From Turbatrix aceti (lineage: Eukaryota; Nematoda; Chromadorea; Rhabditida; Panagrolaimidae), in contig OZ017768.1 in the NCBI GenBank assembly GCA_963969345.1, positions 5,976,718 to 6,040,717 on the forward strand: a stretch of DNA of 64,000 nucleotides, written 5' to 3'. The first letter of the stretch is position 1. The number at the start of each line of letters is the position of its first letter. The translations under genes were made by a program, and so were the position numbers. The notes beneath the pieces are model-generated. The model was not told the origin of the DNA and ran no database searches. It worked only from the letters and a program-made list of their open reading frames with translations. Shown here piece by piece: positions 9,972-20,951 of this stretch.

Positions 9972-10394
9972 CAAGGCATAAAACCGGCCTAAAAATCAGG
10001 CCGCCGGCCGGCTTGCGGCGTTGCGGCCGGCCTAAATTTTCAGGCCGAAGCCGGCCGGCCGCGGCCGCGGCTTATTTTAAAAAAAAAATTTTCGTGCTTT
10101 ATTTTAGGATTATTTTCGTAAAATTTGACCAAATTTAGAAAAAAAATTTTTTTGGAAACAACCTAATATTATGGAAAAATGCACAATAGTAGTAAAAAGT
10201 GAAAAAAAAAAGACGAATGAAGCACAAAAACGTCAGAAAATTGTACTTTTTTCGAAAAAAATCAACTTTCGAATATTTTTCCGGCTTTTCCCGGCTTTTT
10301 CGGCCGGCCTTGAATCGAAAAGCCGGCCCGCAGCCGGCCGCGGCCGGCCGGCCGTGCCGGCTTTTGCGGCCGGCCGGCCGGATTTTATGCCTTG
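9972..10394 (+). mobile_element. hAT-type MITE, copy 1 (423 bp)
   Basis: A non-coding element with terminal inverted repeats CAAGGCATAAAA and TTTTATGCCTTG, flanked by a perfect 8-bp target-site duplication GTTCGAAG (9964-9971 and 10395-10402). Eight-base duplications are the hallmark of hAT-superfamily transposition. Both ends are extremely GC-rich, made of CCGGCCGG and GCGGCC words that can pair with each other, around an AT-rich centre. A second copy in the same orientation with different duplicated target bases lies at 18253-18677. It has no coding capacity and would have to be moved by a transposase encoded elsewhere. Confidence 0.88.
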
Positions 10395-10402
10395 GTTCGA
10401 AG

Positions 10403-11300
10403 TAACTTTTCTTATTTTTTGTAAAAAGTCTTTTTACGTTCATTACTTTTGTACTGAAATTGTTTTTTATTTTGTAATTCATTGGTAACGCAATTTTTGT
10501 ATAGTCTGATTCATTTTGTTTTTGTCTTCAATTTTTTAATCGAATTTTTTGTTTCTTTATGGGCGCCCAGCGTGATACCTTGATGCATGTGAACTTTTTT
10601 TACACACGTGGGAAAACAGCGTTGCGACTCGGATCGTCGGGAAGGCGGCATGCTTGGTGCTTCCTTCCTTCTCCTTCTCAGTAGGTCGTCGTCATCGTCA
10701 TCGGCTGCTGCTGGAGATGACGAGCGGCAGCGGTGGTCACCGGAGATGATTTCACTTCCTCGCGGCGAGGAGAGGAGCCGCCAGCCACCAGCCGCCGCCG
10801 ACGACCATCCAGCCCCGCAGCAGGCGTACGCAGAGAGAAAACGACCCACCAGGCGGGCGCGCTCGCTTCCAATGTGAGCGCGGCGGGCCGCTCTCTCTTC
10901 TCGGGGCGATGCGGGTGCCCCACCCTCCTTGCGTCGGTGTCGTCCGCGGTAGCCCGGGTGGCAGCTCGTGTGCATCCGACCCGCACCCTCCCCCTCCCCC
11001 CCCCCCCCCGTGCTCGCTGCAAACTGAACTCGTATTGCTCGTCGGCCCTCTCCATTCAGGCGCGCCCCTCTCTCTCCCCACCCGTTTCCCCCCTCCTCCC
11101 CCTGCACCGTGCGTGCGGAGCTCATAAAGACGCACGCTGCACTCCGGAGCCCACTTTTGCACCACACTCGCTGCTCGCTGGCGCTCTGCTCTCTTTTCCT
11201 TCTTTTCAACTGCAAAAAAATCAATTTGTCTTTTTGCGGATTTTTATTTCGTTTATTTTTACTCTCGAGTGCTGCGGGGTTTCGAAGACGCTCCGAAGCC
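10403..11300. other. GC-rich, CT-rich promoter-like region of the BED/hAT gene
   Basis: Long stretches of CCTCC, CTCTC and a C-run at about 10997-11010 precede the start codon at 11301. It generates many open frames on both strands (one minus-strand frame runs for 270 codons) because of its GC bias, but they have low-complexity translations and no splice-consistent structure. I treat it as 5' regulatory or untranslated sequence. Confidence 0.5.
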
Positions 11301-13837
11301 ATGGACTCGCTCCTCGAGGACACGCTGAGGCAAGCCTTTGACGATTCTATCTACCAGGAGCCTCTCGCCAAGAAGAAACGCGATGAGTGCGAAAATCTCC
11401 GATACCTCGACGATGCTCAGAAAAGTGAGTTGTCAAATCTGGTTTTGAGATGCGCTCCCCAAAGCGGATTCAAAGTTTTGTGGAGTGAAATCTGTAAAAT
11501 TGATTTGAAAACAAATAACCGTTTTGAAATTTTTACCCAACCTGGAATTCAAAAATGCGCCTTTTGAAAGTCTTAGAACGAATATACTGTATACTGTAAT
11601 TTTCGCTTTTAGACCTCTTCCTTTCGTACAAAGGCACGGATTTTGCGTCTTTCTTTGACGCCAACGACGCGTGCTGCATTCAGGGCTGCAGCAATGTCAT
11701 TGGCGCCCGCACGTACAACCGGCGACGACACGTCCTGCGCTGTCACCTGGATTTCCTCCGAGCAACGCTCCAGGCGCAGATCGATTCCGGGGTTACGATC
11801 AATCAGGCCGCGCTCGCAGCGGGCTTAAATGCGAGCATTCTGCCGGCTTCGCATTCGCCCGAGGCCGGGGCGGGCGACAACGGCATCGCTGACATCAAGC
11901 CTAACGCAGTCTGGAGGCCGTCGAGTTCGTCGGCAGTTGTCGAACACAAGCCGACTGTGGCGCCGATGTCGGCTGCCAGCATCAAGAAAGAACAGGTCGA
12001 TGAACACTTTCTCAACTTGCTTTTAACAACTGCTGCGCCACTTTCTCTGCTTCAGAATCCCTTTTTGAAGGTTTGAAAATTTTCGTGTTGAGAGTTGCTC
12101 ATTTTTTTCGTTACAGAAGATTTCAAAATTCGAAATTCCATCAACGCAGCGTGTTCGCGATCTTTTGTACGCCAAGTGCATGGCCTCGATCGTAGAAACC
12201 ATTTCGAGCGTCAAAAAAAGTTGCGTCTTCAGTCTCTCTGTCGACGGCGCTCTCAGTCCTACCAAGACAGTACTCATCACTGTCGTCGCTCACTTCTTCG
12301 ACCCAGACAAGCAGGTCATGCGTTCCCGAGGCCTCACAATCGAGAGTGTGCCCTCGCCTCTCACGCCCTGTGGCCTTCGTGATTTTCTCGACACGACAAT
12401 GACCCGTCTGGATCTCGACAAGAAAAAGTGCATCCGCATTGTCTGCAACGGTCCCTGTCAGATGCAGCGGTCTCTCAAGGCGAAATTCCAGATCTTTGAT
12501 TGCAACGTTGATGAGGATGGCATTGCCTCGGAGAGGGAAGAAGGCGTGAACTCGAATCCGGCTTCCGTCGCTGCGGCTGTCAATAACAACTTGCTTCTGG
12601 AAAAGACGAATGGGTTCCGAAGCATCGAAGACGACGGTGACCAGGCACTCGAGAACCCGGGTGCCCCGGCACCGGCTATGTGCGCCGATGTGGATGCTGT
12701 GTACCCGGAATCGGAAGTGGATACTGGGTTTTCGCAGGCCGTGGCTGAGCCGTATCAGCTACAGCTCGACGACGATAATCCCTTCTTTTTCAACCGGGAT
12801 TTCTCCTGCGCGAGTTATAGACTCGACGCGGCAGTTGTCAGTGCCGTCGGTCTACACGACCACCTCGCGACCGTGTATAGGGTTGGTTTTATCGCTTTTC
12901 CGTTGAATTGGGTACAGTTTAACAATTTTCGTTGCAGGACCTCCACCACGCGATCCGAACAGTCCAGCTCCACGAATCGCTGTCAAATCAGCTGCATTCG
13001 CTCTGCAAACAGGTCCCCAGCCGAAACGTGAACATCATTTCCTTCCTCGCTGATATCCAGGACGTATTTCCTTCCCTCACCCAGATTTGCCACCAGAACC
13101 CTCACCTTTGTCCGAAACTCATCCAGTACAAAGACACTCTCACCGAACTCTGGCTCGTTCTAAAACCCATCCGAGAATTTCAGCTCAAACTCCAGGGCAC
13201 GGAACAAGTCACCGTGTCGCTCATCAAGCCGGGACTCCAAAGACTGAAGGCCAACATCAAATCCAGAAAACTCGCAGATTTTGTTGAAACACTCAAACTC
13301 GAAGTCGATAAGAAATTCGACGACGTCCTTGTCCGGCAGGAGTTTTTCGACGTCGCGAGTTACCTGGATCCGAGGACACGACAGTTTGTCTCGGATAACC
13401 ACGACGCGGTCATTGACACCGTCAGACTGCTGGATCTCGAAATGCCGTCGTCGTCCGGCAACAACGGCGTCGCTTCCGCCGCCTCCAGTGATTCAAAGCA
13501 GGACGCCAAACAGCTCTTTGGGTTCGTAGACTACGAGCGAGAAGCCATCTCGGAAGACGCAGCGCTGAGGGCCGAACTGGAGTACTACAGCGGATATCAG
13601 CTGGACTACGACGAGCCTGTCAACTTCTGGAATTCGCCGTTCACGATGATCGGCCTTCCGAGACTAAGCAAAGTTGCCATGGGACTGCTGTCTATGCCGA
13701 CGACCGCAACTGCGGCGACGAATCTGTTGGAACTCGTCTGGAAGTACACGGAAAGCAATCCGGGGGACGAAAAGCTCGAAATCACGTCTCTCAAGGCTCT
13801 GATCGCATACAACTGCAAAATAAGTATCGCAAAGTGA
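11301..13837 (+). CDS. BED-finger protein derived from a hAT transposase
   Basis: Four exons, 11301-11424, 11613-12070, 12117-12881 and 12938-13837, close in frame to 748 residues; AATAAA follows at 13927-13932. A BED-like zinc finger lies near residues 51-90 (Cys62/63, Cys67, His81, His86; core HVLRCHLDFL). After a Ser/Ala/Pro linker comes a region resembling the RNase-H core of hAT transposases (FSLSVDGALSPTKTVLITVV then AHFFD), and the last 90 residues resemble the hAT dimerisation domain (FWNSPFTMIGLPRLSKVAMG, LLSMP, LELVW). The position where active enzymes carry a second catalytic Asp (TDN) reads VCNGPCQM, so catalysis is probably lost. No terminal repeats flank the gene. This fits a domesticated, DNA-binding regulator like ZBED proteins; the role is unknown. 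Confidence 0.75.
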
Positions 13838-14315
13838 AATATGTACATACATGGGTCAAGCTGTTATGCGGTTCGTTTGATATCTATTTGTACATTCGCG
13901 TGAATAAGTTCTGCCAGTTTTTGCCAAATAAAAGTTGCGCTAATTATTTTGGGATTTTTTGTAAGAAAAAAAAACCGTGGTCTTGAACAAGAAAAAAGAC
14001 GTGGTCATGACCAGATTTTTTTGGTTTCTAAACGTTTCTGATACTGTATCCGTGATCTTGACACGATTTTTCTGGATTTTGACCGTTTATAGAACTTGTT
14101 CATGACACGAAATTTTTTTGACGTGTATTTTTCGCGTCAAGACATCTGCTCGTGACGTAACTTTCTCCCAGACCCCAAAAAACGTCTGCCATCATCAAAA
14201 TATATGGTGAGCATTTACCAAAAAACGGTAATCAAATTCCAAATGGGATAAAAGTAGGAACATAAGATATCTCGTAGAAGTTTGTGTTCTAAGTAGGAAT
14301 CTAGGAAAGACGACC
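13838..14315. other. Convergent 3' ends of the BED/hAT and LysM genes
   Basis: AT-rich. AATAAA at 13927-13932 serves the plus-strand gene. Beyond about 13970 short phrases such as CGTGGTC, GACCAG and TTCTGGATTTT recur loosely. No gene is seen. Confidence 0.5.
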
Positions 14316-14846
14316 TCAGGAAGCAGGCACGATGCTTTTTTTATCGAGTCTCTTGACTGCTTTTTTGGTTTTCTTGACGCTGGTATCGATGCGCTTAAAG
14401 AAGTCGTCAAGTGACTCGGTGCCCTCCTCCACCGTCTGTAGCCCGCTATGGGAGACGTGGTGGAGCGAGGACTTGCTGTTCTTCGATTTCAGTCGGGGTG
14501 GAGGCGAAGGCGTGGCCTGGTCATCGGTAGGGGTCACGCCGCTGGGGGAACCATCATAGAGGGGGATTTTGACGACTGTCTTGCAGTAGAGGCTGTCGTT
14601 GGACCACAGCCGATTGACCCGTTTGATTTCATACATGTTGCTGTTGTACTTGAGCTCGAGGGATTGCAGCGTGTCGTTTGGCTCGACGTGGTGCTGGACG
14701 AGAGCGACGGGTCGTCGACTCGCAGCCGACCCCGATGCCGTCGGCGAATGCAGATCCTGCGTGCTGCCATACCGCCGAATTCGCTGGTAACCACACAGAA
14801 AGGTGTACTCAGTGTGGCCATCCGTCATGACTGCGCAGTCCGGCAT
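14316..14846 (-). CDS. LysM-domain protein (LYSMD1/2-like)
   Basis: A single-exon frame of 176 codons from ATG at 14846 to TGA at 14316-14318. The start is firm because an in-frame TGA lies just upstream. Residues about 51-96 are a LysM domain: HHVEPNDTLQSLELKYN, then IKRVNRLWSNDSLY and VVKIPLYD, matching the metazoan LYSMD1/2 group in which one LysM sits near the N-terminus of a soluble protein. The C-terminal half is Ser/Pro-rich followed by a Lys-rich acidic-basic coiled segment (DDFFKRIDTSVKKTKKAVKR). There is no signal peptide or membrane span, so it is probably intracellular, unlike bacterial peptidoglycan-binding LysM proteins. The molecular role of this animal family is poorly known. 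Neighbour VPS45 lies upstream on the same strand, about 1 kb away. Confidence 0.85.
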   Translation of the reverse strand: MPDCAVMTDGHTEYTFLCGYQRIRRYGSTQDLHSPTASGSAASRRPVALVQHHVEPNDTLQSLELKYNSNMYEIKRVNRLWSNDSLYCKTVVKIPLYDGSPSGVTPTDDQATPSPPPRLKSKNSKSSLHHVSHSGLQTVEEGTESLDDFFKRIDTSVKKTKKAVKRLDKKSIVPAS

Positions 14847-15868
14847 TACTCATGTCCCCGAAGTCTGAAATCGGAGTTATATAAAAAAACTGCCGTGGAA
14901 AATATCAAAAACGCGAATAAAAATATCGTAAAAATAAACGTACACAAAAGATAACAAAAAACCGTAGTAAAGTAACAAAAGTAACGTTACTTTTCTAGAA
15001 AATCCCGAAAAGAAAAAAAGAACGTTATCCGTCCATGACAAAAAATATGGTGTTCATCAAATTAAAACATTACTTCGACCGTAAAAAAAGTACACAACAC
15101 GAAAATATTATCGCTATGAGAAAAAATGATCGATGAATGTCCGGAAAAAGGTTCATAACATCGTAAAAAAAATTATCCACGGTCATGCGTCTGCTAGAGT
15201 ACATAAAAATGCCCACTGGCATAGCAAAAGTGCTTGAGGCTAAACGAAGCGAACGCCTTACGATCTCCCAAAATCGATAGTCATCTTCTCCCGCCGCCCG
15301 CCACCACCACTACCTTGGCAAAGATAACAGCAGCCATCTAACATGCAGCAGACAGCGGTGGCGGCGGCGTACCGAACGTGTCATCTTCATGCTCCGCTCC
15401 GGCGACCGACAGGCTAGCTAAGTGACTCAGGCAAGCAAGCGTTTTGCCGATAAACGAAAGGAAGCCTCATGCGTGCTTGCATGTGCGCGTGCGTGTGAGC
15501 ACGTTGCTTATTTCGCTCGAGGACCACCAAGAAAAAAATTGTTAGCTTCGTGCCGTGGCAGCTGCAGTGCTTTTGTTTTATCGGTTTTTTGTTTGTTCAC
15601 ACACGCATAACGATGTGCTAATATTTACACATTTTGTTCTCCCATTATTTTTTCGTGTTAAGACAGTAACATTATTTTTTTATTTTTTCCAAATGTATAA
15701 TTTCGATTTGGTAAATAAGTTGGGGTTACTCCAAAAAAGCCGACGGAAAGAAAAAATGGATGAAACAAACGAAAGCGGTTAGAGATCACATGATATAATT
15801 ATAATTATAGCATTCCTTGTTGGAGACGAAACTTCTGATGATGACGTAAGTGATGATAGAGCAAAGAA
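14847..15868. other. Intergenic between LysM gene and VPS45
   Basis: From about 14880 to 15180 A-rich phrases with CGTAAAA and AACGTTA words recur, similar in style to the array at 6700-7090. From 15290 to 15420 the sequence is GC-rich with CCACCACC and GGTGGCGGCGG words and could be the LysM promoter or an upstream exon. No gene recognised. Confidence 0.45.
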
Positions 15869-17920
15869 TCAAACGACGTGGCCAAGAGACGCGGCAAAGT
15901 TCGGACCGAGGGCGACGATCTGGTCGATGAACGAAGAAGTATTGTGGACGCACGTGGAAGCCAGAAGCACCCTGGGCAGTCCCGGATTGGTGGTTCGTCG
16001 CTCGTTGAGGCCATGCACGAAGCTGGATTCCTCGAAAGTCGCGCCGCCGATGATGAAGAGGATTATGTTTTCGTACCGGGTGCTGAAAAATAAAAAAATG
16101 AAAATTTAGGCCTAAAAACTTGCAAAAGAACAAAAAAGGTAAAAACTTAGGTCCAAAAAACTCACTTCATGCAAGCAGGATCACTGGCGGCGAAAACGGC
16201 ATCCGAGAGCCTAGCCTTGGTGAGCTGCTCGATGACCTGGGCAATATACGGTTCGTGCTGGATGTAGACATTCTCGACCCCCTTCAGGCCCTTGAACAGC
16301 CTCTTGGTCATCTCAAACGCCGATTTCGTGCCAAAAAGGTCGTTGTTCCTCCTCCTGGCGCCTGCGTACTGCAAAAGCGTTCTGACAGCGTCGATCTGCC
16401 TCTGGTCAACTCCCCGCTTGCCCAGCAGGTCGATGAGCTGGCTGAGAACGTTGCCGTGGTGCTCCTCAAACCGAAGAGCGTACAGCATGACCAGTCGGAG
16501 CGCGTTGAGATCCGTTGTTTTCGCATCACCGATGACTCTTCTGATCTTTTCGAGACACGACGCGTGATCCCCATTCGCGACGAGATTCTGCTCGAGTTCG
16601 CTGATTTCGAGCAGGTTCTGCGCCGCGACCAATCTCGACAGCTCGCCGACCAACTGGACGTGCTTCGACACGGTGCCGGTGATTTTCTTGAACTGAGGGT
16701 ACTGGTCGACGAAGCGCTTCATGTCGGAGATGGATTCGAGTTTCTGGTGGGTCTGGGCTTTTTTCTGGTAATCGTTCATGAGCGTTTTGATATTCTGGCC
16801 TATTTCGCCAAAGTTGAGGTACCTAAAATACGAAAATGGGGTCAAAAATGGTCAAATTGGCCAGAAAAGAGCAAAAATAAACCGTAAACGAGAAAATGGG
16901 TCCAGAGAAATAAAAAAAACGAAAAACTGAACGTCCGACACAAAAATGGGGTTCAGAAAAGTCAAAAATGTAAAAAAAAAAGTCAAAATGTTCAAAAAAG
17001 AGCAAAAATAGGATCAAAAAAGCCAAAAAAACAATTTTCAAAAAACAAACCTGTTTTTGGAGTAAAAATCATCGTGCTGGGCCGAAAGAACGATATTCTT
17101 CATGCCCTCATCGGGGACGTTGGTCATGTTGACCCGATTGTTGCTGAGCCCGATGAGTTCGTGGACCATCGCCTCGTAGGTCCACTGATTGAGCAGCGGC
17201 GTGACCGGGTCCTCGCTGCGATCCATGATGACGACAATCGTATCCGCCCGACAGCTTTCAAAAAGCTGATCTTCGCGTACGGCTGTCCGGACGAGTTCGT
17301 CTGCGATGGATTTCGCGTCCGACGAGGATTTCATGTACCGGACGACGGGTTGCTTCTTAAACTGGAGACAGAGCGAGACCAACGCGTTAACGCACCTCCG
17401 CTGCACGCTCGGAGACAGGAAAAACAGCTTTTCGTAGCACAGAGGCTGATTCAGGGACACAAGATACGGCGCGAGGGGAATCCCGTCTCCGTAGAACTCA
17501 TGAACTTCGCGCACGGATTCAAACTCGTCAGCTTCGGCCAAAAGCTTCAAATCAGCCTTGGAAATTATGTTTGAAAAGTAGAGATAATACTGGGCGTATT
17601 TGGGCTTGCGCAGTTCGGTGCACAGCAACTGGACGTTTTCCTGACTCGGTCGGATGAAGACCAGACACTTGAGAAACTTGAGCGGCTCCCGGTCGGCGCC
17701 GGTGTCGATGCGCTCGAACAAGTAAACCTCCTTGGCCATCATCTCGCTCTGGGCAAACGCGCAGGAGACAATAGACGTCTAAACGGGTCATTTGAAATAA
17801 ACGGGCGCAGAGTGGTAAAAAACAAACCGTTTCCTTGTCCATGAGAAAGACTTTCATGCCAGGACCTGCAAGGCGAGTCATCTCGTGGATATACTGCTGT
17901 GTTCCGACAAGAGCATCCAT
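15869..17920 (-). CDS. VPS45: Sec1/Munc18 protein VPS45
   Basis: An SM protein that binds the endosomal/TGN syntaxin (Tlg2/syntaxin-16 class) and helps SNARE-driven fusion on the recycling and late-endosome route. Four exons: 17920-17828, 17778-17051, 16822-16166 and 16082-15869; the total is 563 residues, close to the usual 570. Diagnostic stretches run the whole length: MKVFLMDKETTSIVS near the N-terminus, KEVYLFERID, YYLYFSNIISKADLK, DRSEDPVTPLLNQWTYEAMV, YLNFGEIGQNIK, ITGTVSKHVQLVGELSRLV, LFKGLKGVENVYIQHEPY and IILFIIGGATFEE near the end. These favour VPS45 over UNC-18, VPS33 and SLY1. No domain is missing. A GC-rich MITE is inserted about 330 bases upstream of the start codon and may sit in its promoter. 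Confidence 0.96.
16823..17050. repeat. A-rich degenerate repeat in a VPS45 intron
   Basis: The intron consists largely of variants of AAAAATGGTCAAAA and AGAGCAAAAATA repeated with short intervals. It resembles the introns of the COQ8 gene at the right end of the window. Confidence 0.55.
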
Positions 17921-18252
17921 GGCTTCGCGACGCTTGAATTCACGAAATATTGGCCGGAACGACGACGTCTATCGTGTATCGACAGGAGATTCACATAAAG
18001 CTGTCGCGTCAACACGGGATGTTCGTTGGGCGCGTTTTGCCAAGGGTTTTTATGACGAAAAGTTTACGTTCAAAATGTTTTGAAGCGCTTGTTTTACGGT
18101 CGTTCACTTTGAGCAGAGTTTTACGTTCGGTTTTTCCGTTCAGGGTTCCTAAATTTATGTATAGGCTACTTTTTTGACAGTTGAGATGTCGTGAATGTTG
18201 TTTTGAAGGGTTTTTTAAACACGCAGCGTGATCTTGGGTTGGGACTCCCAAC
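17921..18252. other. Upstream region of VPS45
   Basis: AT-rich putative promoter, bounded on the right by the MITE. The last 8 bases (18245-18252, CTCCCAAC) are the MITE's target-site duplication. No gene is seen. Confidence 0.5.
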
Positions 18253-18677
18253 CAAGGCATAAAACCGGCCTAAAAATCAGGCCGCCGGCCGGCTTGCGGC
18301 CGGCCTAAATTTTCAGGCCGAAGCCGGGCCGGCCGCGGCCGCGGCCTTTTTTTTGAAAAAAATTTTCGTGCTTTATTTTAGGGTTATTTTCGCAAAATTT
18401 GACCAAATTTAGAAAAAAATTTTTTTTGGAAACAACCTAATATTATAGAAAAATGCATAATAATAAATTCCCCTGTGGTAAAAAGTAAAAAAAAGACGAA
18501 TGAAGCACAAAAACGTCAGAAAATCATACTTTTTTCGAAAAAAATCAACTTTCGAATATTTTTCCGGCTTTTCCCGGCTTTTTCGGCCGGCCTTGAATCG
18601 AAAAGCCGGCCCGCAGCCGGCCGCGGCCGGCCGGCCGTGCCGGCTTTTGCGGCCGGCCGGCCGGATTTTATGCCTTG
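18253..18677 (+). mobile_element. hAT-type MITE, copy 2 (425 bp)
   Basis: Near-identical to the copy at 9972-10394 and in the same orientation, with the same CAAGGCATAAAA / TTTTATGCCTTG ends. It is flanked by its own perfect 8-bp duplication CTCCCAAC (18245-18252 and 18678-18685), showing an independent insertion. Small indels distinguish the copies, for instance a short CGTTG-containing insertion in copy 1 and a CCCCTGTGGT segment in copy 2. Confidence 0.88.
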
Positions 18678-18685
18678 CTCCCAAC

Positions 18686-19053
18686 TTGGGAGTCCGAGTT
18701 ACAGTATTTGTCGATTTTCGCCTATCGTTCGCAAGTTTCAGGCCACCCAATGTTTTCCGAGCCGAATGCAAGATACCGGCGTTCTAACCGATACCTGAGA
18801 TGACCCCCTACCGAAACACCTCGAGGTAGGTGATCCGCTTTTACCCTCGCCCCCGCACCCCACCCCATCAGCCAGCACCAACAGCAAGTATGGGGTCAAT
18901 TTTTATTTTCACAGACAGATACTTATGCAAGACGAGACAGGAGTTCCATGCTTGGGCAGCAGTTAGCAGACGATTGGTGGGGTTGAAAACATCTAAAAGC
19001 AATTTTTTGTATTTATCTAGTTAGAAACCCATGGGAAAGTCACTTACGTCACG
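18686..19053. other. Intergenic, 3' UTR of the glycine-rich gene
   Basis: No gene. TTTATT near 18903 gives a minus-strand AATAAA for the gene starting at 19293. Confidence 0.45.
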
Positions 19054-19293
19054 TCACTTTGGCCCAAGATAGCAAGAGACATCCGCGCGTTGCTTGGGGG
19101 CGTCGTTGCTGGCTCCACCTCCACCGCCGCCGCCGCCGCCGCCGCCGGAAGAGCCACCGTCGCTGCCTGACGAGCCGAAGGCGTAGTCTTCGCGCTGATA
19201 TCCACGGCCGTTGCCACTCTCACCGGCGTAGCCACCGGCACCCACCGCCTGATAGGCACCACCGGGACTCATATATGCGGAACGGTCACCCAT
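19054..19293 (-). CDS. Small glycine-rich protein, 79 aa
   Basis: A single-exon frame from ATG at 19293 to TGA at 19054. It starts MGDRSAYMSPGGAYQAVGAG, has no hydrophobic segment, and contains an uninterrupted run of eleven Gly preceded by a Ser/Gly-rich stretch, then ends in QRADVSCYLGPK. A TATA-like TTTATAAGG on the minus strand sits about 95 bases upstream of the ATG (near 19388). No domain is recognised. Tyr-Gly-rich low-complexity proteins can be secreted, cuticular or RNA-associated, but the absence of a signal peptide argues against secretion. It lies between VPS45 and a tetraspanin on the same strand. Confidence 0.6.
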   Translation of the reverse strand: MGDRSAYMSPGGAYQAVGAGGYAGESGNGRGYQREDYAFGSSGSDGGSSGGGGGGGGGGGASNDAPKQRADVSCYLGPK

Positions 19294-19565
19294 GACGAAG
19301 AGAACAGGAGAGACGGAAGGAGGAACAGGGAAGAAACACGATCGACCGGAGACCGAACGTTATGCCGTATCCTGGGACGTGGTCGGCCTTATAAACCCCT
19401 TTGCAGGCGGATAATTTGCATTCCGTCAATTTCTGGTCAGGATCGAAAGAAAAGATAAGAAAAGCGATGAAAGATACAACGTTTTATTCTGATTTGTTGA
19501 CACACGAAATAGATAGCGTTTGTTTTTTTTTTGATGAAACTTTTTTGCGCAGGTGATGTGGTTGG

Positions 19566-20951
19566 TTAGTACAGGTTAAGGAGCTCTTCTTTGATCTGGT
19601 GAAAGAGTTTGATCGTCACGACACAACCGATTATCTGAAATAGATGTAGGATTGGATTTGGGTGGAAAACAGGTAAAATGTAACTCACCAGGACGAGAGG
19701 TAAAAATAAGAGTACGCCGTGAGTAACGGAGATTCGCACGTGGTGTTCAAAGTAGAGGAATCGCCGGCAACCCTGTCAATGCGGAGACTACGGTTACGGC
19801 ATGGCAGGGAGTAGGAGAGGGAGGCGGGCAGGTGAGGGAGTGCATGTATTTACAGGGGGCAAGGCAAGGCAAGACAAGCGGGCAGGTAGAGGGGACTTCT
19901 GGCTAGTGGTAGGTGTAGTCGTAATCCGTGTCTTCCGACGTGATAGAATCACAAAGCCAAAAAGCCACCACGATACCGACCGCCTGGATGATGGCGATGA
20001 AGATAACAGTCCACATGACCACTTTGAAGTGGGACGAGAGCTCTTGGAAGGATTCCAGGATTTTTTCGTAGCATCCCTAAAGCGTACCAACCAATACCAA
20101 CCACGATCACAATCACGTAAGCACATGAATTTTTTTGAGAAATAGGGAAACTCACAATTCCATAACGCTGAATGGTGGGGCAGTTGGGCAGAAGCAGACC
20201 GTTTTTCTTAGGTGGACAACACGCAGGTGGGAACTCGAACTTCCCGCCCGTCATTTTGTACCACCCGCTGGTCTTGAACTCGCCCAGTCTCGAATCCACG
20301 CCGCAGCACGACTTATCCATCATGATTTTATCCCACGCTGCTTTCACCAGAAATTCATTCCTTGTGTCTTTTTCGATTTCTGTACCGTTGTACATGTTCA
20401 GCGAGGTCTGCAGAATCTTGCGGAAGTTCTCCTCGAACATGTGACTGTGCATGGCGGCGTAGATGGCGGCTGCGAGCTCGATTGCCAGGATCAGCATTAG
20501 ACAGCTTGCTGAAAAATTTGTAATTTGAAATTCGAATTTGTGTACAATAAAAAAAAATTTTTTACCGTAGAGCACGAGCAACGGCCTCCACTCCTTGGCC
20601 GCCCCGCAGCAGCCGAGGAAGGCGACGATGATGACGACGATGCCGCCGACGAGCAGCACGTGTCCGATGTTGCGCACTGCGGCGGGCTTGGAGGCGAGAT
20701 CACGCAGGCCGTCGTCCTGTTCGTAGCCTTTTACGGTGGATGTCGCGGCTGCCAGGTTGTCGACCGCGTATTTGTCCAGTATCAGCCATGTTCCTATGCA
20801 CAGACAGACGAAACCACAAATCTTCAAAAAGTGAACCACTAAGACTCATCGATCCCCCGGGGCAAGAAAATAGACAATTGCTTACCAGAAAAACCAAATT
20901 AAATATAAATAGCGAGAATTTGAGGGTTCGCGCGCCGCATCCCAGCGGCAT
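19566..20951 (-). CDS. Tetraspanin with alternative C-terminal exons
   Basis: A four-span membrane organiser protein. Shared exons are 20951-20886, 20821-20566 and 20508-20156 (225 residues). They begin MPLGCGARTLKFSLFIFNLV, contain three membrane spans and a large extracellular loop with the CCG motif (MMDKSCCGVDS), PPACCP and a further Cys, plus an NGT glycosylation sequon. Two different 3' ends both fit in phase 0 and both begin with Gly-Cys. Form A uses 20076-19903 (GCYEKILESFQEL, fourth span, tail ending DYDYTYH; 282 residues). Form B uses 19772-19689 plus 19634-19566 (GCRRFLYFEHHVRIS, fourth span, tail KEELLNLY; 275 residues), with AATAAA at 19498-19493. The loop has six cysteines, as in the CD63/CD151 group; the precise orthologue is unclear. 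Confidence 0.93.

Noticed and set aside
10511..11323. A 270-codon minus-strand open frame upstream of the BED/hAT gene
   Set aside because: Low-complexity Gly/Arg/Ser translation that follows GC bias; overlaps promoter-like CT-rich DNA and the first exon of the opposite gene, with overlapping long frames on both strands.
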